Shown: one piece after another, positions 53,801 through 64,000 of the stretch
Position numbering within the stretch: the first letter of the stretch is position 1
Layout of the letters: every line of letters starts with the position of its first letter
Assembly: GCA_016801885.1 (NCBI GenBank)
Contig: JAFBJY010000101.1
Location: forward strand, 1 to 64,000
Source: Toxotes chatareus
Lineage: Eukaryota > Chordata > Actinopteri > Toxotidae
Length of the DNA: 64,000 nucleotides
Direction: 5' to 3'
The notes under the pieces: generated by a model
The model's database searches: none
The model's input: the letters and a program-made list of their open reading frames with translations, nothing else
Told to the model about the DNA's origin: nothing
Made by a program: the position numbers and the translations under genes

Positions 53801-56100
53801 GGGAAAAAAGGTCTGTGGATTTTGGATTTTAAAGGGGTATTTTGGGGGGAAAAAAATTAACCTTTTTTTCACTGCCCCCATTCCCCGTTTGTTCTCTTAT
53901 GAAAAAAATTTTCCCCCCCCATTTTGGAAGTGAATTTCCATTGTTTTTCTCCGGACCTAACAACCCGGAGTTTGGGGGACCTGGGCCGTTTGGGGCCCTT
54001 TTGGGAAACTTAAGGGTTTTTTTTTGGAAAGGAAAAATTTGGGGGTTCACCTCATCCCAAAAATGGAACTTTTTGGGAAGGAGTTTCCCCCCTCCAAAAT
54101 GGCTGTTTCCCTGGGAAAATTCCCAACCCCGGACCTACGGGCCCCCCCGGGCCCCCCTGGTGGGCCGGGTTTTTGTTTTTGCACTTGGTGGGGAAAAATC
54201 AAAGGCTTTCCCCAGGGGGGTTAAAGCAAAAAATAAAAAAAAATTTTAAAAAAATTGGTGGGAAAATTTTCTACTTAAAAAATGTTGAAACCCAAGACTA
54301 AAACCACTGGGGGAAAAAACCCCGCCCCCCTTTTCTTTTTCCCTTTTTTTTTTTTTGTTTCCCCCCTGTGTGTTTAAAATCCCAAAACTTTTTTAAGGAT
54401 AATTAAAGGGCTTTTTTAATAATAAAAAAGGTTCTAAACCCGGGAAACCCCGTAAAAAAAAAGTTGAGGGGGGCAGGGGTTTTAAAAATCGCTGTTTTTT
54501 GGGTTGTTTTTTTCGCCTTCCTCTTAGGGGGGAAACATCAAAGGCAAAAAAAACGCTCTTAAAAAACTGTTTTATTTTTGTTAATTCTTGACCAACCCGG
54601 GGGAAAGAGGTTAGGAAGGATTTGGGAAAGAGGGGGGGGTTTTTAAAAAATTGTTAGGGGAAAAATCTCCCTTTGGGAAATTTTTGGGTTTTTTTTACGG
54701 GAAAAGGGTTTTTTTGGAAAATTTTTACTGGGGAACAAGTTTGTAAAAAAGGCCCTTTTTGGGTTGGGGGTTAGGTTTTTTCCCCATACCGGGTTTATAC
54801 TTGCGATGAAAAAAATAAGGGGCCCCCTTTAGGGGGTTTTTCCGGGGGGGTCGGTTCCCCTTGTCGGGATTTTGCTGGAAAAGTTTTTAAAAAACAAACT
54901 GTTGTGTTCATTTTCCGGCCGCCGTTCAAAATCTTGGGCAAAATTTTGGGCTTTTGGTCCTTTTCAAGGGGGGAATTTTTTGGGTGGTGGGGGGCTGCCC
55001 TCCCCTAAATTGGGGGGAATTTTTTCCTGGTTTAAAATTTGTTCCCCTCCTTTTTATAAAATGTTTTTTCGGTTTTTTTAAAAAGGGGCGGGGCAAAAAT
55101 TTTGAGGCCCCCCCAAAAAAGGCATCTGGACTTTTTGGGATGGGGGAAAAATTTTTTGTTTTCCAACCCTTTAAATTTTGGGGGGGGGTTTGGACGGGGA
55201 CCCGGGAAAAACCTCTGGGTGGCTCCCCCCGGGTAAAAATTGAGAGATAAAACTTTTCTTTTTTTCCAAACTCAAAAAAATTTTTTTTGGTAAAACCCTG
55301 GTGACTTTTTAACTCGTTTTCCCAAATTTGGGTTGTATTGACTTACAATAACCCTTTTTTTCCCTTGGACCCCCCCGGAAAAGTTTTTTAAATTTTTGTG
55401 GTAAAACCAAAATGAGCAAACTTTTGGGCATCCCCCTTTTTTTTGAAATATCGAATCCACCAATTCGGGGCCCGGGAAACTCTTTAAAACCCCCATTGAA
55501 AGAAAATGGATTGCGTGGGTTCCATTCTAAGTCAGGGTTTTTTGATTAGGCAACGGGACTTTTTTTTAATTTAAGGGAAAAAGTTTTAACAACTGGTAAA
55601 TTTTTTTTAACTTATTTGAAAAAGGGTTTTGGGGGGAAACTTTTATGGAGTTTTAATTTTTTTTGGGTTTTTTAAAATAAGGCTTCTATTTGAAAAGGGT
55701 TAAAGAGTTTTTTTTTTAAATTTAGAAAATTTTAAGGGAATTTTTTTTCCCCCAGGGCCCAAACCCCCCGGCCCCCGGAGAAGCCCCCTGGTTTTTTTTG
55801 GGGAAACCCCACCCCGGCCCCGGGCCCCCCCCCAAAGGGCCCCCGGGGCCATCCCGCCCGGGCCCCCGGGCCCACCCCAGCCCCTGGGTCTTCCCCCAGG
55901 CGGGTTTCCGTTTTCCGGGCTACCCCCCCCCGGGGAAAAAGCGGTTTTTTTTAACCCAGAAATTTGTTGTTTTAAAATAAAAATTTTTTTTAAAATAATT
56001 CACATTTTAAATTTAAATTTTTTTAATGTTTAAACAATTGTCAAAAAAGGGCCCTTTTTAAAATTTGTCTTTTTTATTTTTTTCCCCCTACTTTTTCTTT
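41851..56100. other. Corrupted sequence: inflated homopolymers
   Basis: Almost every word is a run of 3-9 identical bases (for example 42240-42300 and 43060-43260). Frames here are full of Phe, Lys, Gly and Pro runs and are not genes. Faint real content survives at 44560-44820. I annotate nothing else. Confidence 0.85.
44560..44820 (+). repeat. Corrupted copy of the L2 LINE tail
   Basis: TTAATGTAAAAATTGCCC, TTTGTATTTTTTGGCAT, CCTTTAAAGGGAGTTTTCCC and TTTAGTGGAAGGCCCC follow the order and spacing of 24885-25175. G, C, A and T runs are lengthened and dinucleotides blurred. Confidence 0.65.
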
Positions 56101-56819
56101 AAGTTTGTCAGGGGCCCCCAAAACTCCCCCCAAAAGGGGGGACCTGGCCGGTGCCGGGTTGCGGTTTGGGGGGTACGGGAAAAAGGCCTCCTTCTTTTTC
56201 ACATTCCCCCAGGAAGAAAAACCTGACATTCCCCAATCCACGGGTGGAAAAAGGGGGGAGTGTCAAGCTGGTAAACATAGGAAGGAAGATTTATCATCTT
56301 GCCAACAAACCCTCCCCTTCATCATTTTTTCCTTTGACCCCAAAATTAGTGGGGGGGCCCTTTGCTAACTCGGGGAAACTCGACAAACCGGGTTTTTTAC
56401 AGAATGGCTACATTTGTGCAGTTTAATGGTGCCAGACAGAACCCCTCATTAAGCATGACGGGCAGGGCTATTTAAAGACAGAGTTATTTGACCCAAAGTA
56501 AAAAGACATCTTTTAAATCTTTGGGGGGTTAAGTACGGGAGTATCTTAAAGACCACCCCCAAGGAGTGAGTTTTTACTGCATTTTAATGTCCCTTTTCAA
56601 AATTTTAGGCCCAAATATTCTCCACTGTCATGTCTTTTAATGAAAATTAACAGAAACCAAATTAAACCACAACACGTTTCCCCTTCTGTCTTTTCATCCC
56701 CTTTGCAGTCCCCCCACCCACCTCATGGGTTTCCGCCCCTTCCAAAAGTTTCATAGATTTTTTTGCTCCCGAGGCCATGACGTCTGGCCATCCCTCCAGC
56801 TCTGAAACCCATCTGTTTT

Positions 56820-57640
56820 TTTCAATTCAATTAATTTTTTATTTATATCGCCTTCCACAATCAAAATTTCGCGCTTTACAGAGCCCGAGCCTGACCCCAG
56901 GCAAGATTGGCAAGTGGGAAGGGAAAAATCCCTTTTAAAAGGAAAAAACCTTGAGCAGAACCGCTCAGATGGGGACCCTCCCCCGATGGCCCGGGGTGGG
57001 GGGAAAGGAGGAAAGGAGGGAAGGGCAGCTAGGGAAAGGAGGAGAGGGGAGAAAGACAGGCCCTAATACAGACAATGGGGGTTTTTTAAATTCAGAGGGA
57101 CAGTTTTGGGTTGTGTGCTCCCCGATTAGTTTGAAACAACCGGAGGCAAAACTGTTGACTGGTAATTTTTACATTTAAATTTCAAAATATTTAAACAAAA
57201 TTTATCTTGCAAACGGAAATTAAACATGTTAAAAACATTTTAAAAAAAACAAGCAGGTGGGTGGAGCCAGGGCCATGGACATGCAGCCCGAAGAAGGGAC
57301 CTGCATAAGGAAGAAAGAGAGACCAGAAAGGGCCCGGACTACGGGGCAAAAGGACACAAAATTAATGACATGTTAAAAAACAATAAATTTGGGGTGGGTC
57401 AGGAAAAAGAGAAAGAAAAAATGCAAGTAAAACGGGATTCCCCACAGCTGGCCCATAGCAGCTAACAGGGGGGAAATTTATTTCCTGAGCCGCCCTACTA
57501 AGAAATATCTAACAAAAGGTCTTTGAATTTGTACAACTAAATTTAAAAAACTAGGACTGTAACTACAACTAATTATAAGCTTTATAAACAAAAAGGTTTT
57601 AAGCTTCTTTTAAAAAATTGTTTTAAGTTTTTTTAAATTT
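56820..57640 (-). mobile_element. Antisense L2 LINE 3' end, error-rich
   Basis: Read on the minus strand it follows 24285-25185: the end of the RT frame (AAGCTTATAATTAGTTG), CACCCACCTGCTT, CTGAGCGGTTCTGCTCAAGG, and finally ATATAAATAAAAAATTAATTG. Many indels are present. Confidence 0.8.
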
Positions 57641-59043
57641 TTCCAATTTAAAAATTTTTCTGATTATAATTAAATCTGCACCTGCTTGTTTTTTTGTTGA
57701 AATAGAAAATTGACTATAATTGAAATTTTTTTCCCATTTCAAAAAATTGTTTTTTACAGTTGCACTCCTTTTTTCCTACACTTTTGAAAATGTTGAAAGG
57801 GCAAAAAAGGACTATCTCTAAACATGATTCTGTTTTAAAAAGGTTTTTTTTAAAAGATACCGAAGAGATCTAAACCTCCAACAAAGTCCCAAAACACAAT
57901 TTCGAGTAATATCCCCCCGATGTATGAAAAAAACAGTCAAAAAAATAGTCATAAATTCATAAATATATACAAATATTTTCCATCCCAAAATATTTACATT
58001 ACATTTGTTAACTGATCAATGGCCATTTGTATGTGCTTTTCTCTTGGTTTATTTAGTCTGACCCAGTTTTTAAAAAACCAGGTGGGGAAATAACATGGAA
58101 AAAAACGTAACTTAGGAGTAAAACCCGGGGGCGAGAGGGCCAGAAATAAAAACCGCAAACAAATAAAAAGCAAACACAAATACATTAAGCCACAACAAAA
58201 TACAAAGCCAAAACAAATCAAAAGCCCCTTACTTTTATTAACCCCAAAAGAAAATATAAACAAATTAGCCTAAAAAGGAAATAAGCCAGCGGGACTACAA
58301 ATGCTGGGGCGCGCAGGGGGAGTTCTGTTTGCTAAAAAGTAAACGTTTAAAAAAATTTTAATTATTGCTGGTTATGTGATTGTTACAAATGATCGATGCT
58401 AATACCCGTTTTATTTATGAAATGTGACATCTGATTTTTTAAGGCTAACGCGTTTAGCGCGCCCAGCTGTTTTATCCCCCTGGCTTACTTCTTTTGACTT
58501 CTTTTTTTATATATTTCGTTTTGGGGTTTAAAGTATTTGTGTTTTGGGTTTTGAAATTTTTGCTTTTTATTTGTGTTTGGGTTTTTTTATTTTTTTGTGG
58601 AATGTATTTGTGTTTGCTTTTTTATTTGTGTTTGCTTTTGTATTTTGGCCTCTCTGGCCACCGTGTATAGGGAGGACAAAAGGATAAATTAAAAAAATAT
58701 AAAAATTACATTTTTTAAGGATAACATCTAACACAAAAAAACATCGCATCCCAAATGCATTTAAGAACAAACAAAAAAACAGGCCCCAAAAAGCCAAAAA
58801 ATACTCACATCCCTTATTTATCCCAAAACCACTGTCCCCGGATCCCCTAAAAATTTTTCATTTAATGAAAACAAAAATTTCCCCCATAAACTTCTCATAA
58901 TTTTAAATTAAATTTTCGTTAATACTTTTTTTATACAACAAAATCCAAAATAAAACTGATTAAACCTAAACTTTCTTAAATAGCACATCAAAATATAATC
59001 CCAAAAAAAAATGGGGTGTACATGTTTTAATAAAACCCATGTA
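57641..59043. other. Low-quality spacer, no gene seen
   Basis: AT-rich with moderate homopolymer inflation. 58140-58260 and 58540-58650 contain repeated ACAAATACA-like and TTTGTGTTTGC words. Nothing coding is supported. Confidence 0.5.
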
Positions 59044-59065
59044 AATGTATTTGTGTGTGTGTGTG

Positions 59066-59117
<52 letters not shown>
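59044..59117 (+). repeat. (TG)n(TA)n microsatellite
   Basis: TGTGTGTGTGTGTG followed by T6 and more than 20 TA units. Confidence 0.95.
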
Positions 59118-59119
<2 letters not shown>

Positions 59120-62100
59120 AAATGTGAACAATTATTTTTTTTCTTATGAGGTTATTTTAAAACACAAAAATTTTCTCAATTTTAGCACAATCGAAAAACC
59201 CTAAACATTGACCAGGGGGGGTTGCATATGTATTTAGTCGGAAGTATTTAAAAAAATTGCTTAGGTCCCCCTGCAGGCTCTAAGGATAAAGAAAACTCTG
59301 CCAAATGACACGGACAAGCTAGACAAGTTATTTAACAGATCTATATCTTCTTTGATAAAGAAATTTTATCACACAGACAGGCCCATGTCAAGGGGCATTA
59401 AAAGGATTCAAAAAATGGTTTCAGGTCACTGTGTCTAAAACCCTGTTTTTGATAATGAGGCCCCATTCTGGGCTCTAAATTAATTTTCAACAGGATGCTA
59501 ACAAAACTGATTTGAGACAAACCCCTGTCTTTCCTTAGAATCATACATTGAAAGTTACTTTGGCCCCTTTATGCAGGCTCAGTTGGCTCAAGGTTTTCTT
59601 CATCCAACTCGGGCGCTGTCCCCTAAAAAAATAAAAGGCCCCCGACATGCATGTGGTTGGGTTATTGGGTCCCGCGATTTTTAAAAAATATATTAAAAAG
59701 GTAGTCTAAAAAACAGGGAAAGGATTCAAAAAAAAACTCCGATCTTAACGGGGAAAACCAGGGTTTTTTATAAAATAAAATAAAAAAAAGAAACTGTAAA
59801 AAAATATAAGACCGGGGTTAGTAAAAAAGGGATTTTTAAAGGGGAGAGGCTAAAAATGAAAGGGGAAGGAATGGGGGAATCCAGAGTCTTTCTGTGGAGG
59901 CGGTTTTTCGCACACCCTGGATCGAAAGGCTCGTGCGAGGCGTCGACCCCTTTTCCACATCCCCGCCCCGCCCCCCTTTCCCTCAACGCCACCCGAACCA
60001 AACCCCAGAGCGGGGAAAATCACTGCCTTTTTTTAAAAACATACAGGTACCTACGGTTGCCGCCACAGATGCTATCACCGATGGGCAAATAACACTCCCC
60101 GCTTCTTCCCTGGAGCCCAAACAACGTCATGGGAGCTCCGGTGATCCCCCCTTCCCGGTTCTCCCCCCGCCTCTCGGGGTTTTCCCGTCCCTTCTTCCGG
60201 TTTCCCCCCCTAACTTATCACCCGCCAATCTTAGCCCCCCGGGCAGGTGACATGGGGTCAATCCGCATGGGGGTTTTTAGAATAAAAGCACAATCACTCC
60301 CCTGTACAATAATCAATAAAACACCACACTAAAATCAAAAAATTATAAATTAAAAAAACCTGGGGAAAACACAATAAAAATTTTTTTTACCCATCGACAC
60401 ATTTAAAAGAACACACAAATGAAAATTTTTATTATTTACATATTTAATTAAAAAATATACATATGTACAAAAAAATCATATTTAAATACATATTACAAAT
60501 ATAACATTTATACATATATACATTTTATATAACACACATAAAAACATACAATATATATAGACCAAATTCGCACACACACACCCCCCCCTAAATAAAACCC
60601 CTTACACACAGAAATGGACCATCTTTTTTTCCCCTTAATCTCCATAAAATGGATTAATTTGTGGTTTTTTGCATAGCTTTTTTTTTTCTCTGTTTTTGCC
60701 TTTTTTTGATTCAAGCAAATTTGCAGAACCGTAAAGCCATTTCACCAGCACATGGACATGGTTAGCTTCAACACCGCAAACATGTGGCTGTGCAGCTGTG
60801 GGGAAAAGACTTGGGAAAAATCAGCAAAAACCTGGGTGACAAACGCTGCTTTGTTCCTTCCTTGGAGCTTTCCTGTTGGCTTTTTAAAAAATGGGAAACC
60901 TCTTTCCCGCTTGACAGATTGTTGTGATGCCTTGATGGTTTCAGGGACCCCTGTCCTTCAAAGCCGGGGTGATGCACCAACTATTACGGTCCTTGGGGCA
61001 AGGTGCAAATAATCCCTTTTCTCTTTTTCCAAAAACCGTGATGTAAGAATTGTCTTCCGTACTCGACAGACTGTCAAAGTCTGGGGAAAGGGCAGGGGGG
61101 TGCATCTTTTGGGCAAAGCACTTCATGGGGTCCACCCACCCTGCAAAAAAGAGGCAGGGCTGAGCGAGGATGGTTGTGTTGTCACGAAGGAGAGGTTTCC
61201 TGTGCCTTTTCACCTTGCCTTAAAAGGGGGCACTTGTTTCTCTCAAACCCTTACATTGGGGGTTTTTGTTTTAACCTCCAGTGTCTGATTGCAAAAAGAA
61301 CAATTCTAGGTGATCCCGACTGTTTGTGGGAAGAAGGTAAAAATGGGGCCCCCCGGGTTTTACTAGGTCCTCATAGATGCCAAAAACTTCTCCAAGCAAT
61401 GAAACCGGATGGGGCTTCTTCAAAAGGAATGCACTGACGTCTGTTTTTTCCTCTAAAATTTTAGCCCAAGGGGAAAATGAATCATTCTTTTTTCCCAAAA
61501 AATCCTTTTACAGTCTTTGTTGATGGCTTTTTTGGGTTTTAAACCTTTTCCAAAAGGGTTGCGACTGTTTAGGTCAGGGACAGTGATACACCTGGATTTT
61601 TTCATCCCAAAAAAAAACTATTCTTCAGCTAATACTGTATGTCAGCCAGGAGTCTGAGCGAACCCCAACAGTGTGAGTTGATATTTCATTCAGTGAAATA
61701 TCATGAATTATTTTGTTTCTTTTAATTTAAATTTGATTTTAAGTCCCCATATTAAAATGTGAAGTTGAAGGACCTGGGAAAATAAAAAAAACAAAATTAA
61801 AACAAACCCATTAAAAGGATTTTCCATTGTGTTTTTTCACACGTCATGATATGAATGGGCACTAAATCAAACTGCTGGAACAGTGAAAAAGTGTTTTCCC
61901 CTTTACTGCACAGTAAAAAAGTTTTTGATCTGAGTTCTACTAAAGTTTTAATCACTGATAACTACAATCAATATTCCCAACCCCAGTTAACAGGAAAGTT
62001 TGGTTTCTATCGTAAAAACAGCTCTATTTTGGTAATTGATCAGTAAACAGTGACATAAGGCTGATACCCAAAACAAAAAGGCACAAAGGGGACAAACTAA

Positions 62101-62250
62101 ACTTGAGAGGGAAGCTGCAAAAATCCTGAGAGCTGAAACAGAGGGTGTTTTGAACAGAGCTTTTCTCTAATCTTCAGCAAAATACACGTTTGGGGTCTGA
62201 AGCACAGCTAAGGGGGGGAGAATGTTAAGGTTGGCAATAAGCTGGTTCGC
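59118..62250. other. Error-rich DNA, no gene assigned
   Basis: 59840-60250 is locally GC-rich. 60750-61500 is less corrupted and has overlapping frames on both strands (minus-strand ALSPDFDSLSSTEDNSYITV at about 61045-61105 looks protein-like), but no family is recognised and indels are likely. Confidence 0.4.
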
Positions 62251-62254
62251 CGGG

Positions 62255-62480
62255 GCCGGCAGTGCAGCCTCCCTACTACCCTGGAACATTGTGTTCAGTG
62301 CAGGTTTTCTTGTGGTTCCTAAAGTCTCCCAAAAAAGAGAATGGGAGGGAGCCCTCAGATATGGCTCCCCTCGTGGAACCATCTAAGTTTGGGGCTTGGG
62401 GGCAGACGCCCCCTCCATGTTTAAAAGGGGCTTCAAACTTTCCTTTTGATGAACCTTATAGTCAGAGCTGGTAAAGGGTT
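62255..62480 (+). mobile_element. LINE reverse transcriptase C-terminal remnant
   Basis: The order GGTTTTCTTGTGGTTCCTAA, AGAATGGGAGGGAGCC, GGGGCAGACGCCCCCTCCATG, TTTGATGAACC parallels 24147-24322 of the L2/CR1-type LINE (VPK, RMGGRA, WN, FKTKLKTFLFD). It looks like a related but different family member with errors. Confidence 0.6.
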
Positions 62481-63034
62481 TCCTGAATGAGCCCTAGTTT
62501 GTGCTATAGGGGCACACTGCTGGAAGACTTCACGTGCACTGATTTTCTCTCTCCTCCCCTTCCCCCTTCCCTCTGCACATTCATTCCCCTTAATGTATGT
62601 TCAACGGGTTTTCTCTCCCCAGGTTGGCCTTTTTTTCTCGATTCCCCCCTAGGCCAGGGTTGGATCTGTTCAGGCAAAAATACGTTCAATTATTTCATTA
62701 TTGTTATTTTTCTTATTAATTAGTTTTTTTATTGTTGCTGTTATCCATTATCAGCCCCATTACTTATTTTATAAGTTGATTATTTACTTGAAACATTTCA
62801 TTATGATGGCCCCAGCATGGCGCTTGGAAAAGATATTTTTTCAAACAAAACTGAACAAAACTGTTTTTAGGTTTAATTTAAAAAAAAAAACTTGAAAAAT
62901 GCACCTTTCCTTTAACAAAACCTTCTTTAACCAAAAATGAAAAAAGGTCTCCAATCAACAGCTAAAAAAAACTGCTTCGCCTTTGGGCTGAAGTTCTTGT
63001 GTGATTTAACATCATGAATTTAACAAACATCCCG

Positions 63035-63255
63035 AAAAAACACACACAAAAAATTTTCCTACTGAAAACCCCGGGGTATCTTGGGTTTCTTTTTCCTCTT
63101 GTCCTTGTACAGCAGTACTCCTCCTTCCCGTCAAAATTGTTTGAAATATCTGGTTTCTTTTTTAAATATGAGCAAAGTTGTCATAACTGTTTTGTCCTGT
63201 TTGACTGAATTTTCGTTTGTCATTTGAGTGTCATCAGGCTATAGAATTTGATACA
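63035..63255 (+). repeat. Degraded second copy of 15735-15985
   Basis: Shared in order: ACTGAAAACC, TTTCCTCTTGTCCTTG, ACAGCAGTA, CTCCTTCC, GAAATATCTG, ATGAGCAA, CTGTTTGACT, TAGAAT, TTGATACATCAAA. The copy is shortened by many small deletions. It is either a dispersed repeat or a poorly called paralogue. Confidence 0.7.
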
Positions 63256-64000
63256 TCAAAAAACTAAAAAAGAAAAACCCAAAAAACACACACACTCCGC
63301 AAAAATGGACAGGACACCTTTGGGCATAAGGTTCCCTCCCCTCTCCTTGCACCAGCCTTTCAAACCTGTGCCTCTTCAAAGTAAAAAAAACACTGAAAAA
63401 CAAAAAGTCAGAAAACTGTGAAGGTGGATAGTTCAAAATAAAAGCCAGAACCTTTTTTTGTAAAAACTTCCTTTTCCTTTTCTTCCCAAAACGTATTTTT
63501 CAAGCACATCTGCATTTGGGAAGAAATAATTTTTCAGTAGCGTTTTTCTTTTTTATTTCATCTGTACATTTCTTGTTAAAAACCCTTTTCCCCAAAATAA
63601 AAAAGTTACCACAAACATTCCGATTTCTTAAAAAAAAAGGCAAAGTCGGCAAGGGGGTCCCGGCGTCCCTAAAGATTTTAAATTTTCCCAATGAAAAACT
63701 CAATAAGGGACCCAAAAATAACTTAACCCGTTTCCTTCCCATCTTTTGTAAAGGCCCCAAAAACTTTGGTTTAAAAGAAAAACAAAAGTCAGAAAAGGCC
63801 TGTTGGGGAAGAGCAGGACTGCGCCCCACCCCCGTGCAGGGCCCCCCCCTTTTTTCAGGGAAACCCAGCCTCCCCCCCAGATACCTCCGCCCTCCGGCCC
63901 GGTTTTAAAAGGGGGAAAAAAGGGGAAATAGGCGCTTAAAAGGGGAAATCACTATGAAGTGCACTTTTTGTTGTTTCGGGGTTCCCTAATTAGTAAAACA
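63256..64000. other. Error-rich DNA, no gene seen
   Basis: Homopolymer-inflated sequence. The frame 63516-63908 is an artefact of A/T and C/G runs. Confidence 0.6.

Noticed and set aside
1..64000. Bacterial contamination or a prokaryotic mobile element
   Set aside because: LINEs, microsatellites, splice signals and low coding density show vertebrate DNA; the dense gene block at 1-12 kb is explained by a eukaryotic virus-like element.

Overview
The window is vertebrate nuclear DNA, most likely from a ray-finned fish. This rests on an L2/CR1-type LINE with an esterase-like ORF1 and a short ATTGA tail, on hAT-type ends rich in GACTCGAGTC, and on intron-rich AT-rich spacers. I see no bacterial gene organisation, rRNA, tRNA or CRISPR. 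The assembly is good to about 33 kb. It is doubtful at 33-36 kb, readable again at 36.5-41.8 kb, and badly base-called (inflated homopolymers) over most of 41.8-64 kb.

1-13.3 kb: two partial copies of a Maverick/Polinton-type endogenous virus (adintovirus-like) lie in opposite orientation. Copy 1 (about 1-6.3 kb) starts with the tail of a protein-primed-type DNA polymerase B at the window edge. It continues with a pX-like basic core protein and an unknown 136-residue protein on the plus strand. The minus strand carries a major-capsid-like protein, a broken penton-like protein, a broken retroviral-type integrase, and accessory genes with TATA boxes and a poly(A) signal. Copy 2 (about 6.35-12 kb, minus strand) has a stop-containing second pX gene, a truncated packaging ATPase and a polymerase B broken by frameshifts, internal deletion, a 153-bp in-frame insertion and a LINE insertion in its last codons. 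Together the copies supply polymerase, integrase, ATPase and capsid genes of one virus type; neither looks autonomous. Three ORFs in copy 1 (pX, 136 aa, major capsid) remain open.

12.1-33 kb: a CpG-rich promoter-like segment and a possible first exon are followed by host spacer with CT microsatellites. At 19.6-27.6 kb is a three-level transposon nest: an old repeat interrupted by a jockey-group LINE, itself interrupted by a 5.2-kb L2/CR1-type LINE with a 10-bp target duplication. A site at 29.86 kb has the form of a recursive splice site.

33-64 kb: no gene that I can support. It holds hAT ends, an LTR-like leader, a (TG)n(TA)n tract, several more copies of the same L2 tail, and a degraded copy of sequence also present at 15.7 kb. 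Most open frames here are artefacts of homopolymer inflation.
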